Origin: Sutcliffiella horikoshii
GTDB taxonomy: Bacteria; Bacillota; Bacilli; Bacillales; Bacillaceae_I
DNA: 64,000 nucleotides
NCBI RefSeq assembly: GCF_019931755.1
Contig: NZ_CP082918.1
Span: 166,001-230,000, forward strand
Direction: 5' to 3'
Part shown: one piece after another, positions 12,054-23,928 of the stretch
Layout: the number at the start of each line of letters is the position of its first letter
How positions within the stretch are numbered: the stretch's first letter is position 1
Translations under genes and position numbers: made by a program
Notes under the pieces: model-generated
What the model saw: only the letters and a program-made list of their open reading frames with translations
The model's database searches: none
Told to the model about the DNA's origin: nothing

Positions 12054-13296
12054 GTTTATCAATAACCGTTGGGTGATGAAAATTATCGCGTTGTTATTGG
12101 CCTTTATGCTATACATGTCAGTCAGCATCGAGAATAGTTCCACTCAGCAGACAGATTCTCCCCCTTCTCCTTTTTCCGGATCTACGGACGTGCAAACGGT
12201 GACTGATGTTCCGGTTGAAACGTTCTATGACAGGGAGAACCTGGTGGTATCAGGTATCCCGCAAAGTGTTACGGTTACACTTGAGGGTCCAACTGCATCT
12301 GTTAAACCAACAGCTTTGCAGAAGGATTTTGAAATCATTGCAGATCTTTCAAATCTAGGTATCGGAACTCACGAAGTAACGTTAGAGTCTCGAAATCTTT
12401 CTGACAGATTAAGTGTAGCAATTGAACCAGCAGTAGCTTCTGTTACCATCCATGAAAGAATATCCGAGGATTTCCCTGTGGACGTTGATTTTATTAACAG
12501 AGGCCAAATGGAAGAAGGCTATCAGGCAGAACAACCAATTGTTAAGCCTAATATTGTAAAAGTAACAGGATCTCGCGAATTGATTGAAAGTATTGCATTG
12601 GTGAAAGCACGTGTGGACCTTAAAGGCGTCAATGAGTCCATTGAACAACAATCCCGTGTGACAGTCTACGACAGAGAAGGAAACACGTTGAATGTGGAAA
12701 TTGATCCTCCTGTGGTAGATGTAAATGTTCCGATTACAAGTCCTTTTAAATCAGTTCCGTTGAAAATAAATCGCAAAGGGTCATTAAAAGAGGACCTGAG
12801 TATTACCAAGATAGAAGCAGAACCGAATGAAGTAACTGTCTATGGACCGAAAAGCGCCATTGACAAGTTGGAGTTCATTGATAATATAGAGTTGGATTTA
12901 ACGGAGATCACAGAGAGCACAACCATTGAAGTTGATGTGCCTGTACCGGATGGCGTGAAACGCGTTGTACCGGAGAAGGTGAAGATCAACGTGGAAGTGG
13001 AAAAAGAAGAACAAAAGACGTTTACAAACGTCCCTATACAACAAATCGGGCTATCAGAAGGGTTGGGACTAGAATTCATTGACCCGGAAACTGGTTTAAT
13101 GGATCTTACCATACTTGGTGCACCTAGTACCCTTGAGAGCGTTAATAGCTCCGATATGGAAATGTATATCAATGTAACAGATTTGAACGCTGGGGAACAT
13201 GAAGCCCCTCTTGAGATAAACGGTCCGCAAAACGTTTCGTGGGACCTGCCAAAAAGAAATGTAAAGTTTAGATTAATAGAAGAAACTAATGAGTAG
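12046..13296 (+). CDS. cdaR: CdaA regulator CdaR (YbbR)
   Basis: CdaR is a membrane-anchored extracytoplasmic protein that binds and modulates CdaA. It has one N-terminal membrane segment (about residues 9-27, [19 protein letters not shown]) followed by four YbbR-type beta domains of roughly 80 residues; repeated phrases such as [38 protein letters not shown] and [13 protein letters not shown] mark corresponding positions. At 416 residues it is shorter than the 483-residue B. subtilis protein, mainly at the C-terminal end. The start overlaps cdaA, suggesting coupled translation. Confidence 0.93.
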   Translation: MDKFINNRWVMKIIALLLAFMLYMSVSIENSSTQQTDSPPSPFSGSTDVQTVTDVPVETFYDRENLVVSGIPQSVTVTLEGPTASVKPTALQKDFEIIADLSNLGIGTHEVTLESRNLSDRLSVAIEPAVASVTIHERISEDFPVDVDFINRGQMEEGYQAEQPIVKPNIVKVTGSRELIESIALVKARVDLKGVNESIEQQSRVTVYDREGNTLNVEIDPPVVDVNVPITSPFKSVPLKINRKGSLKEDLSITKIEAEPNEVTVYGPKSAIDKLEFIDNIELDLTEITESTTIEVDVPVPDGVKRVVPEKVKINVEVEKEEQKTFTNVPIQQIGLSEGLGLEFIDPETGLMDLTILGAPSTLESVNSSDMEMYINVTDLNAGEHEAPLEINGPQNVSWDLPKRNVKFRLIEETNE

Positions 13297-13316
13297 TAAA
13301 AGGAGAGATTTACGAA

Positions 13317-14663
13317 ATGGGTAAATATTTTGGTACGGATGGAGTGCGCGGTGTAGCGAACTCGGAATTAACACCTGAATTGGCATTTAAAGTAGGACGT
13401 TTGGGAGGATATGTGTTAACGAAGGACCAAACTCGTCCGAAAGTGCTGATCGGTCGTGACACGCGTATTTCAGGACACATGCTTGAAGGAGCGCTAGTGG
13501 CAGGATTACTTTCCATTGGCGCAGAAGTCATGCGTTTAGGTGTAATCTCCACTCCTGGTGTGGCTTACCTGACAAAAGCATTGGGTGCCCAAGCTGGTGT
13601 GATGATCTCTGCTTCTCATAATCCGGTAGCAGACAACGGTATCAAGTTTTTCGGTCCGGACGGATTCAAACTATCTGACGAGCAGGAAGCGGAAATCGAA
13701 GCATTAATGGACCAAGAGACAGACACCCTTCCACGTCCAGTCGGTGCTGACCTAGGTCAAGTGAACGACTATTTTGAAGGCGGACAGAAGTACCTTCAGT
13801 TCCTAAAGCAAACAGTGGATGAGGATTTCTCCGGTATCCATATTGCCCTGGATTGTGCACATGGTGCAACATCTTCTCATGCAACACATCTTTTTGCAGA
13901 CCTAGAGGCGGACATCTCGACAATGGGATCTTCACCGAATGGATTGAACATCAATGATGGTGTCGGTTCTACTCACCCTGAGACACTAGCGCAATTAGTG
14001 CTTGAAAAAGGTGCAGACATCGGTCTTGCATTCGATGGCGACGGAGACCGCATCATCGCAGTCGATGAAAAGGGTCAAATCGTCGACGGTGATCAAATCA
14101 TGTTCATCTGTGCAAAATATTTGAGCGAAAATGGACGCTTACGTCATAACACAGTAGTATCCACTGTCATGAGTAACCTAGGTTTCTACAAAGCATTAGA
14201 GGCTAACAATGTTGAAACAAAGCAAACAGCAGTAGGAGACCGTTATGTAGTGGAAGAGATGAAGAACGGAAACTACCTTCTTGGCGGAGAGCAATCTGGC
14301 CACATCATCTTCCTTGACTACAACACAACAGGGGACGGCATGCTGACAGGCCTTCAGCTTGTAAACATCATGAAGTTGACGAAAAAGAGCCTGTCTGAGC
14401 TTGCTGGCGAAATGACAAAGTTCCCTCAACTACTTGTGAACATAAGAGTGACGGACAAGCACCGTGTTACAGAGAACGAGAAAGTGAAAGCTGTCATTGA
14501 AGCGGTAGAAGCAGAAATGAACGGCAACGGCCGCATTCTTGTGCGTCCTTCTGGTACAGAGCCACTTGTACGTGTCATGGCCGAAGCTCCAACACAAGAG
14601 CAATGCGATGAGTACGTAGAACGTATCGCAGCTGTTGTGCGCGCGGAAATGGGTACGGAATAA
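13317..14663 (+). CDS. glmM: Phosphoglucosamine mutase GlmM
   Basis: GlmM converts glucosamine-6-phosphate to glucosamine-1-phosphate for peptidoglycan and teichoic acid precursors. The 448-residue protein is the family length. The phosphorylated catalytic serine is S100 (ISASHNP), the metal loop is D240-G-D-G-D-R245, the sugar loop is GGEQSGHI, and the phosphate-binding loop is [12 protein letters not shown] near the C-terminus. AAAGGAGAG precedes the start. It is third in the cdaA-cdaR-glmM operon; GlmM and CdaA are known to interact in Bacillus, linking wall synthesis to c-di-AMP. Confidence 0.97.
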   Translation: MGKYFGTDGVRGVANSELTPELAFKVGRLGGYVLTKDQTRPKVLIGRDTRISGHMLEGALVAGLLSIGAEVMRLGVISTPGVAYLTKALGAQAGVMISASHNPVADNGIKFFGPDGFKLSDEQEAEIEALMDQETDTLPRPVGADLGQVNDYFEGGQKYLQFLKQTVDEDFSGIHIALDCAHGATSSHATHLFADLEADISTMGSSPNGLNINDGVGSTHPETLAQLVLEKGADIGLAFDGDGDRIIAVDEKGQIVDGDQIMFICAKYLSENGRLRHNTVVSTVMSNLGFYKALEANNVETKQTAVGDRYVVEEMKNGNYLLGGEQSGHIIFLDYNTTGDGMLTGLQLVNIMKLTKKSLSELAGEMTKFPQLLVNIRVTDKHRVTENEKVKAVIEAVEAEMNGNGRILVRPSGTEPLVRVMAEAPTQEQCDEYVERIAAVVRAEMGTE

Positions 14664-14680
14664 TTGATATAGTGAACGAG

Positions 14681-14730
14681 AAAGATATGCATAAACCGCA
14701 CTTATGGAGCGGTGGATGCATATCTTTTTT
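14681..14730 (+). terminator. Terminator of cdaA-cdaR-glmM
   Basis: AAAGATATGCAT pairs with ATGCATATCTTT, with an inner CCGC/GCGG pairing, followed by TTTTTT. Confidence 0.85.
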
Positions 14731-14925
14731 ATATGGTGTGGGAATTTTGGTTACGGCGTACTCACTATCCAATTCACACCAGTAGTATGAGAAAAAATAC
14801 CCCCACCTTTGCATTAAATGGAAATAATCCACATAATTGTTGACGAATTGGGGTATGGAAGGTAAGATATTATTTGTTGCTATTCAAGAACGGAAAGGAG
14901 CATTAAAGTCAGAAAACTATAATTA

Positions 14926-15082
14926 GATACACAAAGCGCCTGAACTAAGCGACGGACGAAACAACGCTTAGTTGACGAGGAGGAGGTTTATCGATCTATC
15001 GGCGGATGCCTCCCGGTTGCCAATCACAACCGACTCAGGAACAGTTTAAAGCATAAAGGCAACTTTATGTACAAAGACTGTT
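14926..15082 (+). ncRNA. glmS ribozyme
   Basis: The self-cleaving, glucosamine-6-phosphate-activated ribozyme in the glmS leader. Cleavage is expected between A14935 and G14936 (ACAAA|GCGCC). The conserved core is present: GCGCCTGAACT, GTTGACGAGGAGGAGGTTT, ATCGGCGGATGCCTCCCGGT, CACAACCG and AAAGCATAAAGGCAA. The final helix pairs AACAGT with ACTGTT. When the sugar phosphate is abundant, cleavage exposes the downstream mRNA to RNase J and lowers GlmS. The ends are approximate. Confidence 0.93.
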
Positions 15083-15183
15083 ACTATGATTACAAAATTA
15101 TTTTATAGGTAATGTGGGGGCAAGACTGTCCCCTTACTATGGTGTGCTTTCTTGTCCCTGCAACTCTAGGGAGGAAATTAACT

Positions 15184-16989
15184 ATGTGCGGAATCGTTGG
15201 ATATATCGGAACACAAGATACAAAAGAAATTCTTTTAAAAGGTCTAGAAAAGCTTGAATACCGTGGGTATGACTCTGCTGGTATTGCTGTAATGAACGAA
15301 AACGGCGTACACGTATTCAAGGAAAAAGGCCGTATTGCGGACCTACGCGAAGTAGTGGACAATGACGTTTTAGCATCAACTGGAATCGGTCACACTCGCT
15401 GGGCAACTCACGGTGTACCAAGTAAAGTAAATGCGCATCCACACCAAAGCACGTCTGGTCGCTTTACACTTGTACACAACGGAGTTATCGAGAACTATTC
15501 ACAACTTAAACGCGAACACTTACAAGGCGTAGAGCTAGTAAGTGAAACAGATACAGAAGTAGTTGTACAAATCATCGAGAAATTTGCAAACGAAGGACAG
15601 CATGTGGAAGAAGCAATGCGTCGCACTCTTTCCATCCTTAAAGGTTCTTACGCGATTGCTTTACTGGACAATGAAGATCCAGAAACAATCTATGTAGGAA
15701 AAAACAAGAGCCCTCTATTAGTTGGCGTAGGAAAAGGTGACTTCAACGTAGTGGCAAGTGACGCAATGGCGATGATCCAAGTGACGGATCAATTCGTGGA
15801 GCTGATGGACAAAGAGATGGTTATCGTGAAGAAAGAAGCGGTAACAATTAAAAAGCTGAACGGCGAAATCATCGAGCGCGCGCCATACACTGCTGAACTT
15901 GATGCAAGTGATATCGAAAAAGGCACATACCCACATTACATGTTAAAAGAAATCGATGAGCAGCCATTAGTAATCCGTAAGCTCATCCAAAAATATCAAA
16001 ACGAAAACGGCGAGTTGACGATTGATTCTGATATCATCAACGCTGTTAACCAATCTGACCGCATCTACATCGTAGCAGCGGGAACAAGCTACCACGCAGG
16101 TCTTGTTGGAGCGCAAATGATTGAAAAGCTTGCGAAGGTACCTGTAGAAGTACACGTAGCAAGTGAGTTCAACTACAACATGCCAATTTTATCTGAAAAG
16201 CCGCTATTCATCTTCATCTCTCAAAGTGGAGAAACAGCGGACAGCCGTGCAGTACTTGTACAAGTGAAAGAGCTTGGTTACCCGGCCCTTACTGTTACAA
16301 ACGTACAAGGATCTACACTGTCCCGTGAAGCGGATTTCACATTGCTACTTCACGCAGGCCCTGAGATTGCAGTAGCTTCTACAAAAGCATACACGGCACA
16401 ACTTGGCGTTCTGTCTATTTTTGCTGCAGTACTAGCGGAATCTAAAGGACACAACCTAGAATTCGACCTAGTGCAAGACCTGGGTATCGTTGCAAACGCA
16501 ATGGAAGTTCTATGTGATGCAAAAGAAGAGCTTGAAGACATCGCTCGCAAATTCCTGGCTACAACAAGAAATTGCTTCTTCATCGGCCGTACAATGGACT
16601 ACTATGTAGGTCTTGAAGGTGCATTAAAACTAAAAGAAATCTCCTACATCCAAGCAGAAGGATTTGCTGGAGGAGAATTGAAGCACGGAACGATCGCCCT
16701 AATCGAAAATGGTACACCAGTTATCGCCATCTCCACACAAGAACAAGTGGACCTATCCATCCGCGGTAACGTGAAAGAGGTAGTAGCACGTGGTGCCAAC
16801 CCTTGTATCATTTCCATGAAAGGCCTAGAAACAGAAGAAGACAGCTTCGTTGTACCACCAGTAAACGAACTGCTATCTCCACTAGTTTCAGTTATTCCGT
16901 TGCAATTGATCTCTTACTACGCAGCACTTCACAGAGATTGTGACGTAGATAAGCCACGTAACCTTGCGAAGAGCGTTACAGTGGAATAA
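15184..16989 (+). CDS. glmS: Glutamine-fructose-6-phosphate aminotransferase GlmS
   Basis: GlmS makes glucosamine-6-phosphate from fructose-6-phosphate and glutamine, committing carbon to amino sugars. It has 601 residues. The N-terminal glutaminase domain begins MCGIVGYIG, with C2 (after Met removal) the nucleophile. Two SIS sugar-isomerase domains follow ([19 protein letters not shown] and [20 protein letters not shown]) and the tail ends [15 protein letters not shown]. The frame is open 24 codons further upstream, but the start at 15184 is set by the conserved MCG and by GGGAGGAAA just before it. It is controlled by the ribozyme in its leader. Confidence 0.98.
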   Translation: MCGIVGYIGTQDTKEILLKGLEKLEYRGYDSAGIAVMNENGVHVFKEKGRIADLREVVDNDVLASTGIGHTRWATHGVPSKVNAHPHQSTSGRFTLVHNGVIENYSQLKREHLQGVELVSETDTEVVVQIIEKFANEGQHVEEAMRRTLSILKGSYAIALLDNEDPETIYVGKNKSPLLVGVGKGDFNVVASDAMAMIQVTDQFVELMDKEMVIVKKEAVTIKKLNGEIIERAPYTAELDASDIEKGTYPHYMLKEIDEQPLVIRKLIQKYQNENGELTIDSDIINAVNQSDRIYIVAAGTSYHAGLVGAQMIEKLAKVPVEVHVASEFNYNMPILSEKPLFIFISQSGETADSRAVLVQVKELGYPALTVTNVQGSTLSREADFTLLLHAGPEIAVASTKAYTAQLGVLSIFAAVLAESKGHNLEFDLVQDLGIVANAMEVLCDAKEELEDIARKFLATTRNCFFIGRTMDYYVGLEGALKLKEISYIQAEGFAGGELKHGTIALIENGTPVIAISTQEQVDLSIRGNVKEVVARGANPCIISMKGLETEEDSFVVPPVNELLSPLVSVIPLQLISYYAALHRDCDVDKPRNLAKSVTVE

Positions 16990-16995
16990 ATCACC

Positions 16996-17030
16996 AAAAA
17001 GACCCAACCGATTTCTGGTTGGGTCTTTTC
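16996..17030. terminator. Bidirectional terminator between glmS and brnQ
   Basis: AAAAGACCCAACC pairs with GGTTGGGTCTTTT; T-runs exist on both strands and the two flanking genes converge. Confidence 0.88.
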
Positions 17031-17038
17031 TTATGGAA

Positions 17039-18391
17039 TTAACTTGCTTTTCTCTCAAGATGTACATTCTGCGGCTTTTCTTTTATAACCTTCCCCCAAA
17101 CAAACCCTAATATACCACCGATAATTGCCGGGAGAATCCAGCCTAAACCTACTTCATATAAAGGAAGAACTGTAGCAAAAAGGTCTTCAAGTGGGGCAAT
17201 GCTCATACCTGCTGCCTTTAACGCATCAGTGATTGCCACAATGGAAGTGAAAATCATGCTTCCTTGGTACACTTCTTTTTTTCCGTTAAAGAATGAGTGT
17301 AAGAATGTTAAGGCCATAAGACAAACAACAAATGGATAGATCGCAACTAACACCGGTACGGATACGGCGATTAATTGAGTTAAGCCCACGTTTGCAAAAA
17401 TTGCACTAATCGTGGATAACAGAATAACAAAAGTTTTGTAAGAAATGCTTGGCAATAGCTTATTAAAATAAGAAGAGCAAGAAATAATTAAACCAATACT
17501 AGTTGTTAAACAAGCGCCAATAACGATCAGGCTTAGTAATAGCCCACCGTAAGCGCCAAAAAAGTGATTGGATGCACCCGATAGCACCGCGCCTCCATTT
17601 TCTAATAACCCTAATGCTCCGACACTTGAAGCTCCAATATAAGATAGAGAAGTATAGATGATGGCAAGAAGTCCTGCTGCAATACTGCCTGCTTTTGTGA
17701 CAGCGATCATGATTTCTTTCTTCGTTGTCGCACCCTTTGCTTTTACGGCATTGATGACAACAATTCCGAATACAAAGGCAGCAAGGGCATCCATTGTCAG
17801 GTATCCCTCTTGGAATCCTGTGAAGAAAGAGCCATCTACATAATTTTCTGTAGGGGCCTGGAAGCTGCCGATAGGAAAAATAAAGGCCGTTGCAATTAAT
17901 ATCCCTATGAAAACCAGTAATAGTGGCGTTAAAACTTTTCCGACAATATCAACTATTTTAGTAGACTTCAATGAAAAGAAGACGGTAACGCCAAAAAATA
18001 GAATGGTGAAGATCAATAACCCTAGGCTGCTTGTTTCTTCAGATAAGAACGGCCTGATTCCCATTTCAAAGGAAGCGGTCCCTGTTCTAGGGATGGCAAA
18101 GAGAGGCCCAATTGCTAGATATAAAATAACCGTAAAAGCAAGTCCGAAAACGGGATGTACCCTGCTTGCTAAGGACTGGAGATCACTTTTCCCCGAATAT
18201 CCTAATGCCAATACTCCAAGTAAAGGCAAGCCAACCCCGGTAACAATAAAGCCCGCATTAGCAGACCAAATATTCGTTCCTGCAGATTGACCAAGCATGG
18301 CTGGAAAAATTAAGTTTCCCGCACCAAAGAATAAAGCAAAAAGCATAAAACCGATAGCTAGTACAAATGAAAATGGCATTTTGTTATTCAT
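17039..18391 (-). CDS. brnQ: BrnQ-type branched-chain amino acid transporter
   Basis: Members of the LIVCS family import leucine, isoleucine and valine with Na+ or H+. The 450-residue protein has about twelve hydrophobic segments and the family N-terminus (ALFFGAGNLIFPAMLGQ) with a second typical stretch (PLFAIPRTGTASFEMG). A ribosome site (AGGGGGAC) lies before the start. The adjacent GntR gene is divergent, and the shared intergenic region carries a perfect 15-bp inverted repeat, so repression by that regulator is likely. The exact substrate cannot be read from sequence. Confidence 0.9.
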   Translation of the reverse strand: MNNKMPFSFVLAIGFMLFALFFGAGNLIFPAMLGQSAGTNIWSANAGFIVTGVGLPLLGVLALGYSGKSDLQSLASRVHPVFGLAFTVILYLAIGPLFAIPRTGTASFEMGIRPFLSEETSSLGLLIFTILFFGVTVFFSLKSTKIVDIVGKVLTPLLLVFIGILIATAFIFPIGSFQAPTENYVDGSFFTGFQEGYLTMDALAAFVFGIVVINAVKAKGATTKKEIMIAVTKAGSIAAGLLAIIYTSLSYIGASSVGALGLLENGGAVLSGASNHFFGAYGGLLLSLIVIGACLTTSIGLIISCSSYFNKLLPSISYKTFVILLSTISAIFANVGLTQLIAVSVPVLVAIYPFVVCLMALTFLHSFFNGKKEVYQGSMIFTSIVAITDALKAAGMSIAPLEDLFATVLPLYEVGLGWILPAIIGGILGFVWGKVIKEKPQNVHLERKAS

Positions 18392-18461
18392 CTTAAGTCC
18401 CCCTGGTAGTTTAGTGATCTGGTTGATTCCGCATAAATATATAGATAATTATTTTAGTAAG

Positions 18462-18546
18462 GTAATATATTGCATACCACAAGATATCATATGCAAAATA
18501 TTTATGCAATATATTACGTAGGTTTGTAACATGTAATATATTGTAT
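18462..18546. promoter_or_regulatory. Probable GntR operator cluster between brnQ and gntR
   Basis: GTAATATATTGCATA (18462-18476) and its exact reverse complement TATGCAATATATTAC (18503-18517) form a perfect 15-bp inverted repeat. A third copy, GTAATATATTGTAT (18533-18546), differs by one base over its length, and a half-site TATGCAA lies at 18490. The sites cover the region between the divergent brnQ and gntR starts. Confidence 0.75.
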
Positions 18547-18569
18547 TTTAAGACAGAATGCTATACACT
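18541..18569 (+). promoter_or_regulatory. Probable promoter of the gntR gene
   Basis: TTGTAT at 18541 and TACACT at 18564 with a 17-base spacer. The third operator copy overlaps the -35 box, which fits autorepression. Confidence 0.55.
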
Positions 18570-18612
18570 TTTAATAGATCTAACTCGAATTTTATAAAGG
18601 TGGTTGATCATA

Positions 18613-19284
18613 ATGCCCATACCTTCTAACTATTCATCACCCACTCGTGTGTCTGCCAAAAAGCGCGCTTTTGCTCAAATTCAAGAGTGGATCATTGATG
18701 GAACGCTTCAACCGAAAGAAAAGCTGAATGATGCGGAGCTTGCACAAGCATTAGGTGTAAGCAGAACGCCTATACGGGAAGCGCTACAACTTTTGAATGT
18801 TCAAGGTTTAGTGGAAATGTTTCCAGGAGTTGGCACGCAAGTCACCTCTGTAAATAAAGAAGACATCACCAAGATCTTGCCTCCATTAGGGGCTTTAGAG
18901 GCCTTAGCGGCTGAACTGGCAACACCCTTAATTACCCAAGATACTATCGATACATTGCGTGAGATAAATACTGCATTTGCTCACGCCATTAAAAAAGGGG
19001 ACTTTTATTCCGCTTTAAAGCAGGATGAACAGTTCCATAATATTATTGTAGAAAATGCACAGAACCCGTATCTGGCTAACTCAGTATCAAATCTACAGGC
19101 ACATGTTCTGCGTCTCTATTTCCACCAATCCATTATATTGACAAGTGCTTCTATAGAAGAGCACGAATCTATGTTAAAAGCATTTGAAAATCGAGATAAA
19201 GAAACGGCGGCTAAAATAGCCCGCACTAACTGGCTGCGAGCTATTGATGAGTTTTATGCGGAGCAGAAAGATAGTGGGGAATAG
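18613..19284 (+). CDS. GntR-family regulator (FCD/FadR type)
   Basis: A 223-residue DNA-binding regulator. The N-terminal winged helix spans about residues 17-80, with the recognition segment LAQALGVSRTPIREALQLL and wing PGVGTQV. The C-terminal half is an all-helical FCD ligand domain; DEQFHNIIVENAQNPYL and the later H of IEEHESML are the positions that usually bind metal or small acids. A TTG at 18604 is in frame, but ATG 18613 is preferred because AAAGGTGG lies 9 bases before it. It is divergent from brnQ and probably controls it through the repeats between them. The ligand is unknown; an amino acid or derived carboxylate is a reasonable guess. Confidence 0.88.
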   Translation: MPIPSNYSSPTRVSAKKRAFAQIQEWIIDGTLQPKEKLNDAELAQALGVSRTPIREALQLLNVQGLVEMFPGVGTQVTSVNKEDITKILPPLGALEALAAELATPLITQDTIDTLREINTAFAHAIKKGDFYSALKQDEQFHNIIVENAQNPYLANSVSNLQAHVLRLYFHQSIILTSASIEEHESMLKAFENRDKETAAKIARTNWLRAIDEFYAEQKDSGE

Positions 19285-19314
19285 CTTTACTATACATTCG
19301 AACGGAGCATAACA

Positions 19315-19773
19315 ATGGAAATTATTGAACTTAGAGAGAAGGGTCAACTATTGGATAAGGCTATCCAAGTTTTTTGGCAACAGTGGGGAAGTGAGGAGAA
19401 CTTCAAATTTTACGAAGATGCGATTCTCCAATCTGCTACAACCTCTTCTGATATACCACGGTTTTATGTGGCAGTGGAAGAGGGAGAAATCATTGGTACA
19501 TATGCTATTTTAAGAAATGATATAAATAGCCGTCAGGACCTGTGTCCATGGTTGGCTTGCCTTTATGTTGCGGAGGAGCACAGAGGGAAGGGGATAGGTG
19601 CCAAGCTTTTGGAGCATGGATTAAGCGTGGCTGCTGAAAAAGGCTATGAGAACCTATACCTAACAACAGATTTAGAAAACTATTATGAGAGATACGGCTG
19701 GAAAAATAGCGGGATTGCATATGGACCAGGCGGTGGCTCGATTAAGCTTTATGAAAAAGGGACTACTAAATAA
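19315..19773 (+). CDS. GNAT-family N-acetyltransferase
   Basis: A 152-residue acetyl-CoA-dependent transferase. The GNAT fold is seen in FYVAVEEGEIIGTYAIL (strands 2-4), LACLYVAEEHRGKGIGAKLL (motif A with the R-G-K-G-I-G pyrophosphate loop) and LYLTTDLENYYERYGW (motif B and the strand-5 tyrosine). It starts 30 bases after the gntR stop and shares a strand with it, so the two are probably co-transcribed. The substrate cannot be predicted. Confidence 0.88.
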   Translation: MEIIELREKGQLLDKAIQVFWQQWGSEENFKFYEDAILQSATTSSDIPRFYVAVEEGEIIGTYAILRNDINSRQDLCPWLACLYVAEEHRGKGIGAKLLEHGLSVAAEKGYENLYLTTDLENYYERYGWKNSGIAYGPGGGSIKLYEKGTTK

Positions 19774-19776
19774 AAG

Positions 19777-19815
19777 AAAAGCCAGATGAAGGTTTTAACC
19801 TCTATCTGGCTTTGT
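19777..19815. terminator. Bidirectional terminator between the GNAT gene and katG
   Basis: AAAGCCAGAT pairs with ATCTGGCTTT, with AGG/CCT inside the loop. The two flanking genes converge. Confidence 0.8.
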
Positions 19816-19819
19816 TGTA

Positions 19820-22045
<2,226 letters not shown>

Positions 22046-22100
22046 CTAACTTGCCTTACAACGTACGAAACCACAAAATGAGACAACATCAATTCTTACA

Positions 22101-22115
22101 TTATAATTATAATAA
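22101..22115 (-). promoter_or_regulatory. PerR-like box upstream of katG
   Basis: TTATAATTATAATAA matches the PerR consensus TTATAATnATTATAA with one mismatch. It sits in the katG promoter region, embedded in TATAAT-like sequence. Confidence 0.65.
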
Positions 22116-22239
22116 ATAATCAACAGAATAAAAAGAAATACGCACCTATTTTTAGTAATATTCTGAAATTAATATAATTTGGGTACGTCGCCAATTCTTA
22201 AGGTGCCTTTTTATTGGAATTTAATACCTTTAAGGTGAT

Positions 22240-22276
22240 AAAAAAGCCAATCGTCATTGCTAGGCGATTAGCTTTA
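22240..22276 (-). terminator. Terminator of the 22.3-23.3 kb membrane-protein pair
   Basis: On the minus strand AAAGCTAATCG pairs with CGATTGGCTTT and is followed by T-rich sequence. The remaining 22116-22239 gap shows nothing further. Confidence 0.7.
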
Positions 22277-22279
22277 AAT

Positions 22280-23080
22280 TTATTCCTCTGAAGTGTCTCT
22301 GAACCTATACATATATTCGTAATAATAAATTTGGTAGTCCGTTTCAAAGGTAGATTTGCTCCAAATACTCGTTTTATCGTTTGTTTCCTCTGTTTCCACT
22401 AGTCTCAGTTCGCCTGCGTCAAGGGTCATGATATTGGAATCCACGACTTTTAGCTCTTCCTTATCGGCGTTCAGTGCACGTATCCGGACCTGTACGTCTT
22501 TTTCTTCCTCTAAGTTATTTTTTGCGAAGAAGTAGTTTTGATAACCTTCATCTGAACAACTTTCCGTCCTTCGTCTGACGCAATTTTTTTCAGAGTTCAT
22601 GAAAAGAACGGTGACTTCCTTATCTGTTTCAGATTCAGCTAGTGCCTGCATGGCAGTTTCGATTTTGTGAACATATGCAGCTTTTTGAGCGGTAGGGTAG
22701 ACCAACGAAAATAATAACAAGAAGGCAACTCCTAATATACCAGCAAAGGCCCACACCGCTTTAGGGTTATGAACAGATTTTGGAGCTCCTTTATGCGTAA
22801 TGCTGACAATGATATTGACGATCGCTATGATGAATACAATAGCCCCAGTAACGGTAAGCCCTATTATGCCTTCAAAAAAGTTTGGCAATAGGGGCAGTTG
22901 ATAGGAGTGGTAAAAGTAATAATTCATCGCGCCTACGAGAGCTATTATGATGAAAAGCAGAATACTAGGTTTCTTCCAATCTATCTTTTCCCTTTTTCCA
23001 TTCCCGGCATCAATGGCCGACCATCCGAGCCATATAAAAGGGATGGTGAAAATTAAAGCCATGACAACGACAAATCCCAT
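22280..23080 (-). CDS. Membrane protein of unknown function
   Basis: A 266-residue protein I do not recognise. It has four hydrophobic segments in its first half (residues about 1-18, 40-58, 72-95 and 110-130), then an external region of about 130 residues with the cysteines of NSEKNCVRRRTESCSDEG, possibly a disulfide loop, and a tyrosine-rich tail (DYQIYYYEYMYRFRD). The frame is open to 23137, but the start at 23080 is chosen because AAAGGAGAAAC precedes it. It follows the small gene at 23094 on the same strand with a 13-base gap, so the two form an operon. The C-terminal part could be a FxLYD-type or similar extracytoplasmic domain; this is a guess. Confidence 0.7.
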   Translation of the reverse strand: MGFVVVMALIFTIPFIWLGWSAIDAGNGKREKIDWKKPSILLFIIIALVGAMNYYFYHSYQLPLLPNFFEGIIGLTVTGAIVFIIAIVNIIVSITHKGAPKSVHNPKAVWAFAGILGVAFLLLFSLVYPTAQKAAYVHKIETAMQALAESETDKEVTVLFMNSEKNCVRRRTESCSDEGYQNYFFAKNNLEEEKDVQVRIRALNADKEELKVVDSNIMTLDAGELRLVETEETNDKTSIWSKSTFETDYQIYYYEYMYRFRDTSEE

Positions 23081-23093
23081 TTGTTTCTCCTTT

Positions 23094-23294
23094 CTAATCC
23101 TTGTTAGATAGTAAACTAGTAATGGATAACCACACAAACCCTACGGAAAATAGGCATAGCACGCCTAATGCAAGACCATAAAGGATGCTCCCGTCCCTGA
23201 AAAACTCAAATGACGAAATTCCTGTAATGATAGTTATTGCTAAAAATAGAATCATGAAGAAAAAGGTTTGAATGGTATCAAGAAAACGTTGCAT
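23094..23294 (-). CDS. Small two-helix membrane protein
   Basis: A 66-residue protein with two hydrophobic stretches (FFFMILFLAITIITGI and ILYGLALGVLCLFSVGF) and almost nothing else. Start 23294 is preferred over the upstream ATG at 23333 because GGATTGGGG precedes it. It is first in a two-gene unit with the membrane protein at 22280. Function unknown. Confidence 0.6.
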   Translation of the reverse strand: MQRFLDTIQTFFFMILFLAITIITGISSFEFFRDGSILYGLALGVLCLFSVGFVWLSITSLLSNKD

Positions 23295-23470
23295 AATTTT
23301 GCCCCAATCCTTTCTACGGAAACTCACGTACATTTAATACCTTAATTTGGAATAATTTAAACCGTAAATTAGTTATTTATACAAATAATGTATTTTATCA
23401 GTATAACGTATGGTGGTTGCTGGCTGAATGGTAGTTTAGGACTATTGAGGGGGGAATAGATATTTATGTT

Positions 23471-23575
23471 TATCACAATAACCCATCGAAAAGTTATAAT
23501 AACCTCTGGAAAAGTCACAATCCCCGCTGAAATAGTTACAATATCTCTTTTAAAAGTTACAATCCACCGAAATGG
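23471..23575. repeat. Array B: AGTYACAAT core every 21 bp, five copies
   Basis: Cores start at 23471 (TATCACAATAACC), 23492 (AGTTATAATAACC), 23513 (AGTCACAATCCCC), 23534 (AGTTACAATATCT) and 23555 (AGTTACAATCCAC); all four spacings are exactly 21. Each core is preceded by A-rich sequence (GAAA or AAAA), and the middle of each unit varies. The array is in the gap between divergent genes; the remainder of 23295-23674 shows nothing else. Confidence 0.85.
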
Positions 23576-23674
23576 GGAGATGATTAATTAAAAAATTAAG
23601 CTAGTATAGTTGAAAAACCCTTATTTTTAGGCTACCGTTCATATTAAGAGAAGTTTTGAATGGAGAGAGAGCAT

Positions 23675-23872
23675 ATGATGTTAGCGTTAGGTGTTTTAGG
23701 AGTGCTAGTTTTGGTTGGCGGGCTGTTTGCAACACTTCAGGTAGCGGGAAAAGGGGATCAGGACTATCAGAAGAAATCAGAGGGGAATGTAAGACGCCTC
23801 ACGTATATTTATATCGCGTTGTTTGTTGTTATTATAGTTGGATTTATTGTTTATTTGAGATGGTTTGTGTAG
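23675..23872 (+). CDS. Small membrane protein, possibly the BshB3 family
   Basis: A 65-residue protein with an N-terminal helix (LALGVLGVLVLVGGLFATL), a short polar loop (AGKGDQDYQKKSEGNVRRL) and a C-terminal helix (YIYIALFVVIIVGFIVYL). The G-K-x-D-x-x-Y loop resembles the small proteins annotated in Bacillus as 'BshB3 potential contributor to bacillithiol synthesis', but I am recalling that family and cannot check it. Start 23675 follows GGAGAGAG at a good distance; an ATG at 23660 is in frame. It has its own terminator. Confidence 0.65.
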   Translation: MMLALGVLGVLVLVGGLFATLQVAGKGDQDYQKKSEGNVRRLTYIYIALFVVIIVGFIVYLRWFV

Positions 23873-23883
23873 CATGGATAGAT

Positions 23884-23921
23884 AAAAGACCCCCGAGAGA
23901 GTTATCTCCCGGGGGTCTTTT
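23884..23921. terminator. Bidirectional terminator between the small membrane gene and glnS
   Basis: AAAAGACCCCC pairs with GGGGGTCTTTT, with an inner GAGA/TCTC pairing, T-runs on both strands, and convergent genes. Confidence 0.88.
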
Positions 23922-23928
23922 GTGTTTA

